Positions 12,330-22,798 of a stretch of 64,000 bases of DNA are shown piece after piece. The stretch is from Sapria himalayana (Eukaryota > Streptophyta > Magnoliopsida > Malpighiales > Rafflesiaceae). The notes beneath the pieces were generated by a model. It saw only the letters and a program-made list of their open reading frames with translations, was not told the DNA's origin and searched no databases. Made by a program: the position numbers and the translations under genes. Where the stretch lies: contig JAREIK010002646.1 in assembly GCA_029783825.1 (NCBI GenBank), forward strand, positions 131,728 through 195,727. Direction: 5' to 3'. The first letter of the stretch is position 1, and every line of letters starts with the position of its first letter.

Positions 12330-12807
12330 ACATTAAAAGAAAAATCTCAAATAGCTAGAGATAATTCCCTACCTAAATGGTCATTTTTTGTCGCTAAAAG
12401 GGATATACCGACGGATTAACGACGAATTATTTCCCTATCTAAAGTGATGGGCGCTAAAATTTAGCGGGGGAGATTGTTCATAGCAACATTTTTAGTGACG
12501 AAAAAATCTCTAGCAAAAAAAAATTATTTTTCCTAGCTAAATTAGCAAGCTAAATAAGATTTTTCATCACTAAACGGATATAACGTCGGAAGATTTCCTA
12601 AGCTAAAGTGCTTGTCACTAATTATTAGTGACGTAAAAATTCATTGCTAAGATAAAAATACCCCTTCCTAATTTAGCAAGGGATTTTTCCCTTGCTAAAT
12701 TAGCTAGGGAATTTTCCCTAGCCAATTTATGCAATTGAAATCTTCACCAGCAAATTTAGCTGGGGAAAATTTGCTAAAATAGCTAGGGAATTTTCCCTAT
12801 CTATTTT
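12330..12807. mobile_element. CACTA left terminus and subterminal repeats (unit 1)
   Basis: Starts at TACATTAAAAGAAAAATCTC, a degraded form of the common plant CACTA terminus CACTACAAGAAAA. It is followed by dense repeats of GCTAAATTAGC, TAGCTAGGGAA, TTTAGTGACG and GTCGCTAAA in both orientations, as expected of the subterminal repeats that bind the element's own TNPA-type protein. Two near-perfect hairpins lie at 12670-12701 and 12703-12722. Both transposase genes of the unit read toward this end, so it is the 3' end of the element. Confidence 0.75.
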
Positions 12808-13358
12808 AATTTCAAATCTATTTTCAAAAATTGTTTAATTAAATTTTTTTAAATAAATAATTTAATATTTTTATATCAAATTGAATAAAAAAAAGAAAAT
12901 ATAAATGATAATTTATAATAAACAAAAAATAAAATCATTTAATATCTTATTATAATTCAATATTTTACATTATTTAACAAAAAAATAACAAAATTTTATT
13001 ACATCTTATTCATCAATATATCTACTGACAGTGTATAAGTATAATCTATCGATTCATTGACGTTGTTTTCTCTCCCTCTACTCCTTCGATCACCAATTTT
13101 TTGCTACGACAATGCTGTCTGATTCACGGAACGTCTTGTCTAGTGAAAAATCTCATCCCTTATACAAGCTTTGTATGGGGAACAATGCGGTACCATATCT
13201 GTAAGAAATTTAAACCACCCAATCAAATCAAAATAAATAAAAAAAAACTAAGTTTTGATAAATATATATTGCTATAGTAAATATGTACATATATACTAGC
13301 ATTTCACTCGTACATATATTACTATAGTATATGTACATATAAACTACAGTATTATGCT
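12808..13358. other. AT-rich spacer (unit 1)
   Basis: Very AT-rich sequence without a coding frame, with one less biased stretch near 13040-13200. It lies between the subterminal repeats and the hairpin. Equivalent stretches are 25732-26282 and 38658-39209. Confidence 0.6.
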
Positions 13359-13398
13359 TACATATATACTGAGTACATATATACTCAGTATATATGTA
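13359..13398. repeat. perfect 17-bp inverted repeat, 6-base loop (unit 1)
   Basis: TACATATATACTGAGTA (13359-13375), loop CATATA, then the exact reverse complement (13382-13398). It sits in a 200-bp stretch rich in TACTATAGTA and TATGTACATA motifs. Conserved in units 2 and 3. Confidence 0.9.
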
Positions 13399-13470
13399 CA
13401 TAAAATACTATAGTATTATATGTGCATATATACTAGCTATATACGTAAGTATATACTACATTTGTTTATG

Positions 13471-14020
13471 TTGCTACTGCTCCCGCTATGATGGGCACTC
13501 CTATCGTTGCCACTACCAGAAACGCTACTACCACTACTGCCAGTGCCGGCGCTGCTACCGGTGCTACCGCTACTCCTACTTCTGCCACTGCTCCTACTGC
13601 TACCCCTACTATAGGTGCTGCCGCGATTGCCACTACTATCGCTTTTACCATCGCTGACTCTACTGCCGCCTCCGTCGCTGCCACCACTGCCACTAAACCA
13701 GCCATTGTCGTCGCTACCTCCACTTCCGTTGATGCTGCCGTTGACGCTGCCGTTGTCATGGCTGCCGCCACCAAGCCGCCACTGCTGCTACTGGTGTTGT
13801 CGCTGCAGGCCACTACCGCCACCACAACCACTACCGCCACTATCACGTATGCCACTACTTCTGCTGCTTTTTGTACTACCATAGTTGCCGCCGCCGCTGC
13901 CTCTGCCACCACTGTCATCGCCACCGCTGCCACCGCCCCTGCAGCCACCACCGCTACCGCCGTTGCTACCACTACTGCTATCGCCACCATCACTACCATT
14001 GCTGCTGTCGCTACCACTTC
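13471..14020. repeat. GC-rich imperfect triplet repeat, open on both strands (unit 1)
   Basis: About 550 bp of GCC/ACT/GCT/ACC triplets. The triplet period removes stops from several frames: plus-strand frames read Ala-Thr-rich or Leu-Pro-rich, the minus strand reads Ala-Val-rich for 183 codons. No homology to a protein domain is visible. It lies downstream of the TNPA-like gene. A coding origin (low-complexity tail) cannot be excluded, but the repeat explains the open frames. Confidence 0.85.
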
Positions 14021-14541
14021 TGAAAATAGGCTTTTACATACCTATAATAGGCTAAAACTTTACCCCAAAAATATCGGAGACACAAAAACATAATCACAGA
14101 TATATAATAACATTTATTATATACATGAACAAATACAAAGTAAGGTTGATTGTCATACAGCTTCAACAAAAATCCAAAAGATATTCAGTAATAATGTTAT
14201 GAGAGAAAGATAGTGCAAAAATAAAATGTTTTAAGAATAATAAAGATAAGATAAGCTAGCCCTCCTTTTGCTAAAACTAAAATTGGTAAATATGGGACTC
14301 ATGCATTGGAAGGACCGTGGTAATGTCAGAATGCTTTGAATTAGAATTTTTTCCTGTGTCTCACATAATGTGTCCTGCACAGATTTAAAATTAGGTTAAT
14401 CGAAAAAGCAAAGAACAAAACCATAATAAAAAAAATTAAAACCTACAAAAAATCATAATTATTTGCTACACATAGACAAAAATAAATAACATTTCAGAAT
14501 TAATTCTCATACGAAATCATCCTCATAATTTGTAGGGAATG
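14021..14541. other. 3' flank of the TNPA-like gene (unit 1)
   Basis: AT-rich, no recognisable gene. Equivalent stretches in units 2 and 3 are 26945-27466 and 39871-40391. Confidence 0.5.
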
Positions 14542-16437
14542 CTAGTCTCTCCTATGAGGTTTTGTGGTTGGATCTTGAAATGTTATCTGTTGTGCCAATG
14601 CCGCTAACTGTGACTCCATATAGGACATCTACTATTGCATTACATTCTTAATTTCTTTCATCTCATCGTTCATTTCTTTAATTTCTTGTATTTCTTCCAT
14701 CAAATTAGTATACTCCTTATCCTTCTGTTCTTTAATTTCATATATTTCTTCTTTCAAATGAGATATCTACTCATCCTTCTTTTTTATTTCAGTCTTCATA
14801 ACTACAATACGTTCATTTATTTCTAGTGCTTGTTGTTCAACCGCCTCATCCATTATTGCCGAAACAGATGAATTAGAAGCATGACTGCTACAACAAAATG
14901 GCACTCCCTTAAAGTCAATTCCGTACACTCGCTACTTCTTTCGACCTCTTATTGTCTCCAGATAAATAGGATTATAGTCAAATGATTAAAGACCCATAGA
15001 ACCCTCAACTTGTTGATGAGCAACTGTCACACGTTCCTCCATTAGGTCATAATATAAAATAGAGAAAAAAACTATTATAGATATATAAAATATAAAATAA
15101 ATATTTTGCATTCCAAACAATTATCATAATGTAATTAGTTTTATAAAATCTAATTAATATAACAAATTCTTAAAGCAATCATCTAAGACTTGTTGTCAAC
15201 ATACTGACCATCCACTTTTTTCACATGGATCTTCATGAAAATCTCATACAAATTTGGATATCGACCCAATTATCTAGCCTAGAATATGTTTTTATTAAGT
15301 CATAAAAAAGAAATGATCAAAAAATTTAAAAACATTAATGAAACCATGCAAAGATTTGATTAATTTGACTATTAGGATAACCACTAAATATATAAATATT
15401 TAGAAATTTAAAATTGTATAAAATCTTGTGCGTGCTCAATGCTCGACTTTGACCCTCCTGTAAGTCCATAGATTTTGAATAGTCCAACTACCTCACTTCG
15501 TTGATTTTTGCTGGTAAAATCTGATTTTTTTTTCACATCTGGCTCCTGCCAATAATTAAGCCACTCGGGCCAGTCATCCTCGGATATAAAATGAAGCCTT
15601 TCTTTCATATTCTTCAATTTATGGACAAAATCAGAATATCGTTGAGTAGCTTTGATCTTTCATAATGACTTTGTCTTTTAATCAAATTTGGGTGCTCATG
15701 TGCACTGATTCTATATAAAGAAAAATCACAAAAGAATTTTTATTAACAACAAGACTATAATTATTTACTGCTTGAATAATAACCAACATAATAGTTAAGT
15801 AATTAGATAATTATTTTTCAATGCTTTTGTTTTATTATTTTTACTTGAAAATCATTAAAATATGACTCTTTTGTTGATTCAGAAACTTTCTTCCAGGAGA
15901 ATGCTTTAGAATCATCCATTTTATTGAAAGACTTTGTAATTATATTCAAACACATGTGAGATGGAATAAAACTGTACAAATAAATAAATAATATTAAAAA
16001 CAAGTAAATCATAACAATAAAAAAAACCACTGACTGTAACATTTACAATTATTTTTCAAGTCATTTTTACATATTTCTTTTACCTCTCATATACAATCTC
16101 AATTTCAAGTCATCTACAATCTCAACATTTGATAATGTCGTTGGTTTTGTAAATGGAGGAACTATCAGTGTAAAATATGCTATAGAAGATAGAGATGGAT
16201 CAAAAGTGTTTGCAGAAAGCACAATGGATGGTGTGCTTACCTGTGATAAAGGTGATAGTAGGGTCTCAATGATAGTGATGGTGATAGAAATGAAGATGGT
16301 GATTGTGATGTTTATGTATGGATATGGTGGCTATGAGATGGTACTGATTCTGCAACATGATGTAACATACTAGATGAATTTGGTTCATTTATGTGTCCAC
16401 ATCCACCTCCACCATGGCCAAGTACTTTAGGCGTCAT
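14542..16437 (-). pseudogene. Transposase_24-type (TNPA-like) CACTA protein, broken (unit 1)
   Basis: Second protein of plant CACTA elements (Ptta/En/Spm, Transposase_24), thought to bind subterminal repeats. Reading down the minus strand: ATG at 16435-16437 (MTPKVLGHGGGGCGH), a Ser/His/Pro-rich leader, LIVPPFTKPTTLSNVEIVDD near 16.13 kb, an exon at 15.82-16.0 kb with ITKSFNKMDDSKAFSWKKV, the core exon 15408-15690 (DDWPEWLNYWQEPDVKKKSD, GGSKSS), LGRYPNLYEIFMKIHVKK near 15.19-15.29 kb, and a last exon 14542-15060 with YLETIRGRKK, YGIDFKG and a Glu/Lys-rich predicted coiled coil ending PTTKPHRRD. Isolated stops interrupt several exons. The core exon is still in frame here because of the T9 run (A9 in sense) at 15525-15533. 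Confidence 0.85.
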
Positions 16438-17468
16438 CTACTGTACAAAATAAAACATAGAATAAATAATAGAGATATTATGAACAAGCATGCATTTTTG
16501 AATAAAACACACCGATATATTTCAACAAAATATAAATAGTCTTTGATAGTTTAATATTATAAGAAAATTATAATAATTTAATTATCGACATTACTATCAT
16601 CCTCCAATAGATCTTCTGATATTTCGTCTGATTCCGATAGAAGTTCGAACTCATTTTCAGAAAGAAATTGATCATCTTCAATTTCTATTGTGCAACCATT
16701 TGAGTCACATAAATTTTTTGGATCTTCATCTAATTTACAGACTCAATATTATTTATGTCATCTTCCTAGAATGTCAGTGCAATATCTAAGTCTGCATTTC
16801 TTTGTTGTGATGTTGGTACTTCAAATTTTGATTGAGCTTTAATTTTGCAAATCGCCCACCTATCTCTGTTATCACGAGATAAACTCGGACATGTACAATA
16901 ATATTTCTGAGCAGTTTGAACTGCCATAATAAATGACTCATATCGATTATATCTGTGTTTATGGTTAACATCCACTATCTTATAATCCGAATGAATCATT
17001 GTGCCCACATTTCGTGTAGGATCAAACCACTCGCACTTAAATAATACAATCATGTTATTTTTGAGTCCATGATACTCCAACTCAATAACTTCTTTTAGTT
17101 GACTATAATAATCAATCTCATCTGCAGTATAACCTGAGTCATTAATGAATACACCACTATTCAGTATTATTTTAGAAGAACTATGCCCGATTGTGTGAAA
17201 TTTATATTCATTAATAAAATACACAGGATAGGTTGACACATATCTAAACGAGTTTTTACTTAGATTTTGAATGAAAATATTGGAATCTCTATTTGAAGTA
17301 TCAATTGCCTGTGACATAAATTTTAAAAAAATGATATTAACAAATAAATGATACTAATAAATTAAATAATTCAAAAATTTAAAACATAATAATTCTCACA
17401 TAATTTTTTAACCAATTCACAAATTTAGTTTCCAGCATATAATCGATATCATTGCTATAAATTACAGG

Positions 17469-18078
17469 TAGTGGTGTCAACCGGGCCGTGCCGGCCTAGT
17501 CCAGCACGAGGCACGGCACGATTCGGCTGTGCATGGGCCGGCCCAGCACGGGAATTTCCCGTGCCCAGGCTCGTGCCTTGCCCGACCACTACACAATCAT
17601 GTCGTGTCGTGCTGAGGCCAACTTGGACTCGTGTCATGCCTGGCCCGGTACGGCATTGTGGCCCATTGGCACTGTACCTTGGCACGATCCAAGAAACTGA
17701 ATTTTTTAAAAAAAATTAGGGTTATGGGGGCACCGAAACTCTAATTTTTTTAAATTAGGGTTTCTGCGCACCAAAACCCTCATTTTTTTTAAATTAGGGT
17801 TTTGGGCATGCCGAGACCTAAGTTTTTAAAATTAGGTGTTCGACGCGATGGCACGCAGTTGAACCCCTAATTTTTTTTATATTAGAGGTTCGGCCCGACT
17901 GGGCCGAACCCTACGGATTCATTCCATTGGCCCGTGCCAGGCTGACCTCCAGAGAACCATGCTGGACCAGGCACAACATGATACAGTAACCATGTCGTGC
18001 CTAGCCCAGCACGAAAACATGGCCGGGTCGACTAAAAATGGACCAAGCCGGCCCGTCACATCCCGATTGACATCTCTA
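17469..18078. mobile_element. non-autonomous hAT-like element, 610 bp (unit 1)
   Basis: GC-rich island in AT-rich sequence. Left end TAGTGGTGTCAACCGGG and inverted right end TAGAGATGTCAATCGGG match at 14 of 17 positions. Flanks are ATTACAGG (17461-17468) and ATTATAGG (18079-18086), an 8-bp target duplication with one mismatch, as expected for hAT transposition. The interior carries AATTAGGGTT and reverse AACCCTAATT modules in alternating orientation. Arg/Pro/Gly-rich open frames on both strands are by-products. It interrupts the transposase gene between the DUF4218 and DUF4216 regions. Confidence 0.85.
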
Positions 18079-18547
18079 ATTATAGGTTGCCTATATTTTA
18101 ACTATTCAACATAAATAATGCACAAATATAAAAAGAGAGAAAAAAATGTATATCAATTTTTAATAATTCTTATTAATGATAAAATTAAACTATGATTGAA
18201 CCTACATCCATTTTGGGTATACATACTCAATATATGGGGAACCTTCTTCATAAGTAAGTAAAACATAGCTACGTGTTGCTTTGTACTTTTCATCCGTCAT
18301 ACATTTTTTCATTGCTCTTCCAATTGCTGTTCCAGGGTGCTTTAAGATAGATAGTTTGTCAATAGAATCATCTTCTACCATCACATGACCTTCATCATTC
18401 CACTACACATTTTTATTCTTTGTATTGACATGATCCTCAAAATAATAAGTACAAAATAATGATGTTTCTTCTACTAAATATCCATTGCAAATTGAACCTT
18501 CAGATTTTACCTTGTTTCTAACATTCAATTTCAACTTACGAAGATAC

Positions 18548-18637
18548 CTACAACCACAATGTTAGGTTTCAAGTTATTAAATTACAATATTACTTTATGT
18601 ACAAAATAATAAAACATAGCAAATTATATGTATTTAC
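18548..18637 (-). other. intron of the TNP2-type gene (unit 1)
   Basis: Sense sequence runs GAGAG/GTAAATAC ... TTGTAG/GTATCTTCG. Removing it joins WMYPFER to YLRKLKLN, the normal uninterrupted DUF4218 text, so this is a 90-base intron with canonical borders rather than decay. Confidence 0.88.
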
Positions 18638-20922
18638 CTCTCAAAAGGATACATCCACCTGTATTGCACTAGTCCTGCTATCCTTGCTTCATATGCCAAA
18701 TGGACCTGCAAATGCTCCATAGAGTCAAAAAGACTCGGTGGGAATATCTGTTCAAGCTTATAAATAATACGTGGAATATCATTCTCCAGCCTGACCATGT
18801 CATCTATTTTGATTGTGGTTGTAGTTAGCTGTTTGAAAAATAAACTAAGTTCTGTAAGGACCATCCAAACACTTAGGGAAAGTAATTCATGGAATGCAAT
18901 AGGTATTAATCTCTACATAAATACATGACAGTCATGACTTTTCATTCCAAATAACTTAAGATTTTTCATATCCACGCATCTACCCATATTTGACACATAT
19001 CCATCATAGAATTTACATTTTTACCCCATTCACAGAATATCTGTCTTGCCTTCTTATCAAGTGTGTAGCAAGCTTTAAATAATTTTCTTGATGTCTCATT
19101 CAGTTTCAATCCAGGACATCAATAGTAATCATTTAGTTCTTGTCTCGATTTTAAAGTCTCTTTTATTTTTCCATCTACATTAAGGATAGTGTTGAAAATA
19201 TTGTGAAGCATATTTTTTTTAATATGCATTACATCTAAGTTATGACGAATTAAATTGGACTTCAAATAGGGAAAGACCCAAAATATACTACTTTTCTTCC
19301 AGCCAAATATTTTTCCTATTGGCAAAATATTACTTTCAATAATATTTTTCCAATTATTATTGATCCTTTTCAATTACCTTCTTCAAACCCAAACTCTGAA
19401 TCTATGTCATAATATCATCTCTTGAATGAACTACTGGTGCAACTGTCATCACAGTTTTATTTTTTCGAAATGTAGTTCTATTTCTTCGAAATGGATGATT
19501 CGTAGGTAGAAACTTATGATGGTTATCAAACCATGATTGTTTACCACTAAATTTGAGAGTAAATGGATCAGAATTTATCATGCAATATGGGCATGTGAAT
19601 CGTCCTACAATACTCCAGCCAGAAAACATTGAATATGCGGCAAAGTCACTTATCGTCCACATAAGGGCTGCCTGCATAATGAAAATTTGCTTCTTTGATA
19701 CATCTTATGTATTCAGGCCAACATCCCACAAATGATTTAACTCTGCAATAAGATGCTGTAAGAAAATATCCAGCATGTCTATCGGATTTTTTGGCCCTGG
19801 AATCAAAATTGAAAAAAACATATATTGCTCCTTCATACACAACCATGGAGAAAAGTTATAAGGCGTCACTATGAATGACCATGTTGAATACTGTTGTCCA
19901 GATTGCCCAAATTGTTGAAATCTATCAGTGTAGAACCCAATCTCACATTTTGACTTTGTGTTGCCAAATCTTGATGTATATAATTAAAATGCTTCCAAGA
20001 AGGTGAATCTGATGGATGATGCATTACCTCTTCTTCAAGATCATGCTCAGAATGCCACCTCATATCATTTGTTGTAGCATTTGATGCATATAGTCTCTAC
20101 AATCGAGGAATTAACAGAAAATAATACATCTCTTAAAGACAACCTTCAATTTTTGTCGCGTATCTACAACACAAGGTGCCATCTTAAATCAAGGATGATC
20201 ACAAAACTAACAGCTAATTAAATCATTATCACCACCTCAATATAACATACATCCATTTAAACAATAATCAATTTTTTCCACTAGGAGACCCATTTCTCGT
20301 ACTGACTTTTTAGTGTTGTAAAAGTTGTTAGTGATCAAATTATTATCCGGAACAATCTCTTTCATTAGTTCTGTCACCTCATCAAATAATTTCTCAGACA
20401 TATGATTTTCTAACTTAATGCTCGTAAGTCGAGCCACAAGTGACAATTGTGAATGTCTTTTACAACCAGGCCACAACTCTTTATTCGTAGCTTTAAATAT
20501 TTCATAAAATTTCTGAGCTTCAGGATTAGGTGATTCATCCATGTAATCCATATTGAAGTCAGCACCAGCAGCTTCCGTGATCATTCTATGATATTTGTTT
20601 GATGATTCTTCATTACAAGCAAATGATTAAGTACCCTCATATTGGTTAATATTCAGAGCCATTGTATTGTCCCCATGATAAATCCAAACAATATAATTTG
20701 GCACAAAGCCATATTTCGCCAAATGGTATCTTATAGTTTTGCATCATGAAAATGGATATTCTGACACTTACAATGATTACATGGACACTTATTTTTTTCT
20801 CCATCTATCAATCTTGATTGACTACATGCAAAATTGATGAAAGTTTCAAGCCCAGTCAAAAAATCTTTATTCAAAAATCCATTATTAAACATTTTGTACA
20901 TCCGCTAATGATTTGAGCTCAT

Positions 20923-21207
20923 TTTGCCCTGTTTTATTTACAAAAAATAATGTCATATCATTATTTTGAATAAAACATTCTCTTACTTAAAAATAAACAA
21001 ATAATTAAATAAAATTACTTACAAATAAATATTTAAAAATTAAATATCATGAGTATCGAGGCAATGCGTCTGCAGAATCTACATGAATAGATAAAGCAAT
21101 TTTTAGCACGATAAAGATTAATAGATATCATAGTAAAACTATATAAAGGGAGTAAAATACAATAATGCACAAGAAAGGACAGTAAAAAAGAAAGACATTT
21201 AAAGTTT
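20923..21207. promoter_or_regulatory. presumed 5' leader of the TNP2-type gene (unit 1)
   Basis: AT-rich, no coding frame, between the transposase ATG and the GA tract. Promoter activity is inferred from position only; no specific element is defined. Equivalents lie at 33846-34130 and 46773-47057. Confidence 0.35.
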
Positions 21208-21618
21208 GAAAGAGGTGAGAGAGAAAAAGACAGAGATAGAGAGAAGGTGAGGAGAGAGAGGGGAAAAGAAATGTGGATATGGGGGAGAGAGAGATAGAGG
21301 GAGGGGAGAGGGAGTGAGAAGGAGGGAGAGAGAGGGGGAGAGAAATGGTGAAAGAGAGAGAGGGAGAGGGGGGAGTGAGGGAGTGAGAGGGGGGAGAGGG
21401 AGTGAGAGGGAGGGAGAGAGAGAGAGAGAGAGAGAGAGGGAGAAAGAGGGAAAGAGGGGAGAGAGAGGGTGTGAGAGAGAGGGGGAGAGAGAGAGAGAGA
21501 GAACAAGCAAGAAAGAAGAGTGAGAAAGAAAATAACAAGAGAGAGTGTATGACACAAAGAAAAAGAGGAAGAGAGTGACATAAAGAATTAGAGAGTGAGA
21601 GAGAGACACATAGAGAGT
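21208..21618. repeat. GA-rich microsatellite tract (unit 1)
   Basis: About 410 bp of GA/GGGA repeats on the plus strand (TC on the strand of the transposase gene), starting about 290 bp upstream of the transposase ATG. Open frames of Ser-Leu-Pro or Arg-Glu-Gly arise from the dinucleotide period. A GAGA-type regulatory role is possible but not shown. Confidence 0.92.
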
Positions 21619-21847
21619 TCAGTGTTAGAATGAAAAATTATATAAAAGAAAATAAAATTTCTTCGGTACAAACCTATCAAATATTACATCTTTTGTTATA
21701 CAAAAGTTCATATTTGAGCCTGAGGCCCAAGGGCTGGGATTAGGTAAGAGTACAACCATTATTTGTATTATAGCATATATGAGCCTAATCAACGGGCACT
21801 CTCATACTATGTGCTTACATATTGTTGATATTATATCTTTAGCCATT

Positions 21848-22769
21848 TTATATCAAGTCAGTGCAACATATTAGTATTATCCCATATATAATTATATGTT
21901 AGGATACATATAGTAAATATAGTTTTAAATAGTTACATATAGTTAAACATATAAATATATATAGATATATGCATACAAGTAGTTATCAGTAAATATAAAT
22001 AAATCTATACATAGTTATAAACAATTATATACATTTACATATATGTATACATATATGTATACATAATTAAAAATAAAGTTATATTTATTTATATAGAGTT
22101 TTTTATAGTTATACAAATAGTTATATATAGTTATACACATATGGTTAAACATTATGTTGTATGTTTTTATACATATAATTATATATAGTTACATGTGGTT
22201 ATACATATAGTTACACGTATAGTTAAACTTATATTTATACATGTATGTATATATATTTTTTCAAATAATTTCATATATTTATACATATAGTTATGTATAG
22301 GTATGGATATACTAAAATACATTTTTTATACTGATATATAAAAATGTATATTAAATATATGTTGTTAATTATATATTAAATATAGTTATATTTAATGTTG
22401 TAGACTGTTATATAGTTATACAAATATTTGTATATAGTTATACAAATATTTATACATAGTTATACACATATAATTAAATATAATGTTGTATGTTATTATA
22501 CATTTAATTATAAATATAGTTACCTATGGTTATACATATAGTTACACATATAGTTATACTTATATTTATACAAGTAGTTATTTTATATATGTATACATAT
22601 AGTTAACTATAGGTATATATATGGTAAAATACATTTTTATATACTAATATATAAAAATATATATTAAATATATGTTGTTAATTATAGTTTTAAATATAGT
22701 TATGTATAATATTTTAAAGTTATACATGTAGGCAAAGACAATTATATATAGTTATATGTTCTTATACCT
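21848..22769. repeat. AT-rich satellite (unit 1)
   Basis: Repeats of ATATAGTTATAC, TATAGGTATG and TTAAATATATGTTGTTAATT. The start ATATCAAGTCAGTGCAACAT resembles the GATATCAAGTCGGCATACC motif of the larger satellite at 52-55.3 kb, so the two are one family. It ends at TTCTTATACCT (22759-22769), the left copy of the ARF target duplication. Confidence 0.85.
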
Positions 22770-22798
22770 TTGGGATCCAATGGCAAAAAGACACAACA
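22770..22798. other. 27-bp ARF retrocopy relic and unit 1/2 junction
   Basis: After the target-site motif, 22770-22796 (TTGGGATCCAATGGCAAAAA and following bases) is identical to 48616-48642, where it continues into the ARF 3' region. Here it stops after GACACAA, followed by CA and then TCTA repeat. The CA at 22797-22798 matches neither parent flank and looks like end-joining filler. Confidence 0.8.

Larger units (their letters stand above)
16766..20922 (-). pseudogene. TNP2-type CACTA transposase, broken (unit 1)
   Basis: Transposase of a CACTA element, which would cut the element ends. Domains in order on the minus strand: Transpos_assoc from ATG 20920-20922 (MSSNH-stop-RMYKMFNNGFLNKDF, CPCNHCKC, then a frameshift to YHLAKYGFVPNYIVW); conserved linker 20584-20237; Transposase_21/TNP2 from about 20063 to 19119 (MRWHSEHD, NVRLG, LIPGPKNPIDM, ALMWTISDF, FTCPYC, RHNLDVMHIKKN); DUF4218 about 18940-18480 (FPPSLFDSMEHLQVHL, QYRWMYPFERYLRKLKLN); DUF4216 from 17317 to 16766 (INEYKFHTIGH, LFKCEWFDPTRNVG, IVDVNHKHRYN). 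A clean GT-AG intron (18548-18637) splits PFER/YLRK. A hAT-like insertion lies between the last two domains. Several lone stops and at least one frameshift make it inactive. Confidence 0.92.
9892..22798. repeat. tandem unit 1 of 3 (12,907 bp)
   Basis: First of three directly repeated units. It begins at TATATACCTATCTGC inside the TCTA tract and ends with GACACAA plus the two-base filler CA at 22797-22798. All internal landmarks recur at offsets of about 12.92 kb and 25.85 kb. Private or ancestral states of this unit include a T9 run at 15525-15533 (T8 in the others) and GTAATTAG at 15131 (GTACTTAG in the others). The unit is 15 bp shorter than unit 2, mostly from microsatellite length differences, for example near 10288-10308. 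Confidence 0.97.

Noticed and set aside
159..12336. Many long open frames rich in Leu-Ser-Ile-Tyr on the plus strand, also in units 2 and 3
   Set aside because: The 4-base TCTA period gives the same peptide in every frame and avoids most stops; no start context, domain or composition of a real protein.
13394..14093. Ala/Thr-, Leu/Pro- and Ala/Val-rich open frames on both strands (also at 26.3-27.0 and 39.2-39.9 kb)
   Set aside because: Explained by the triplet repeat; a one-base insertion in unit 2 breaks the frame without any sign of selection.
17455..17719. Arg/Pro/Gly-rich open frames on both strands in the GC-rich insertion (all units)
   Set aside because: They lie within the non-autonomous hAT-like element and cross its end; no transposase similarity.
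17700..17935. Repeated TTAGGG-like modules as an interstitial telomere
   Set aside because: Plant telomeres are TTTAGGG arrays; here the modules are spaced about 50-60 bp apart, alternate in orientation, and sit within a transposon.
21033..21609. Ser-Leu-Pro and Arg-Glu-Gly open frames around the GA tract (all units)
   Set aside because: Products of a dinucleotide repeat.
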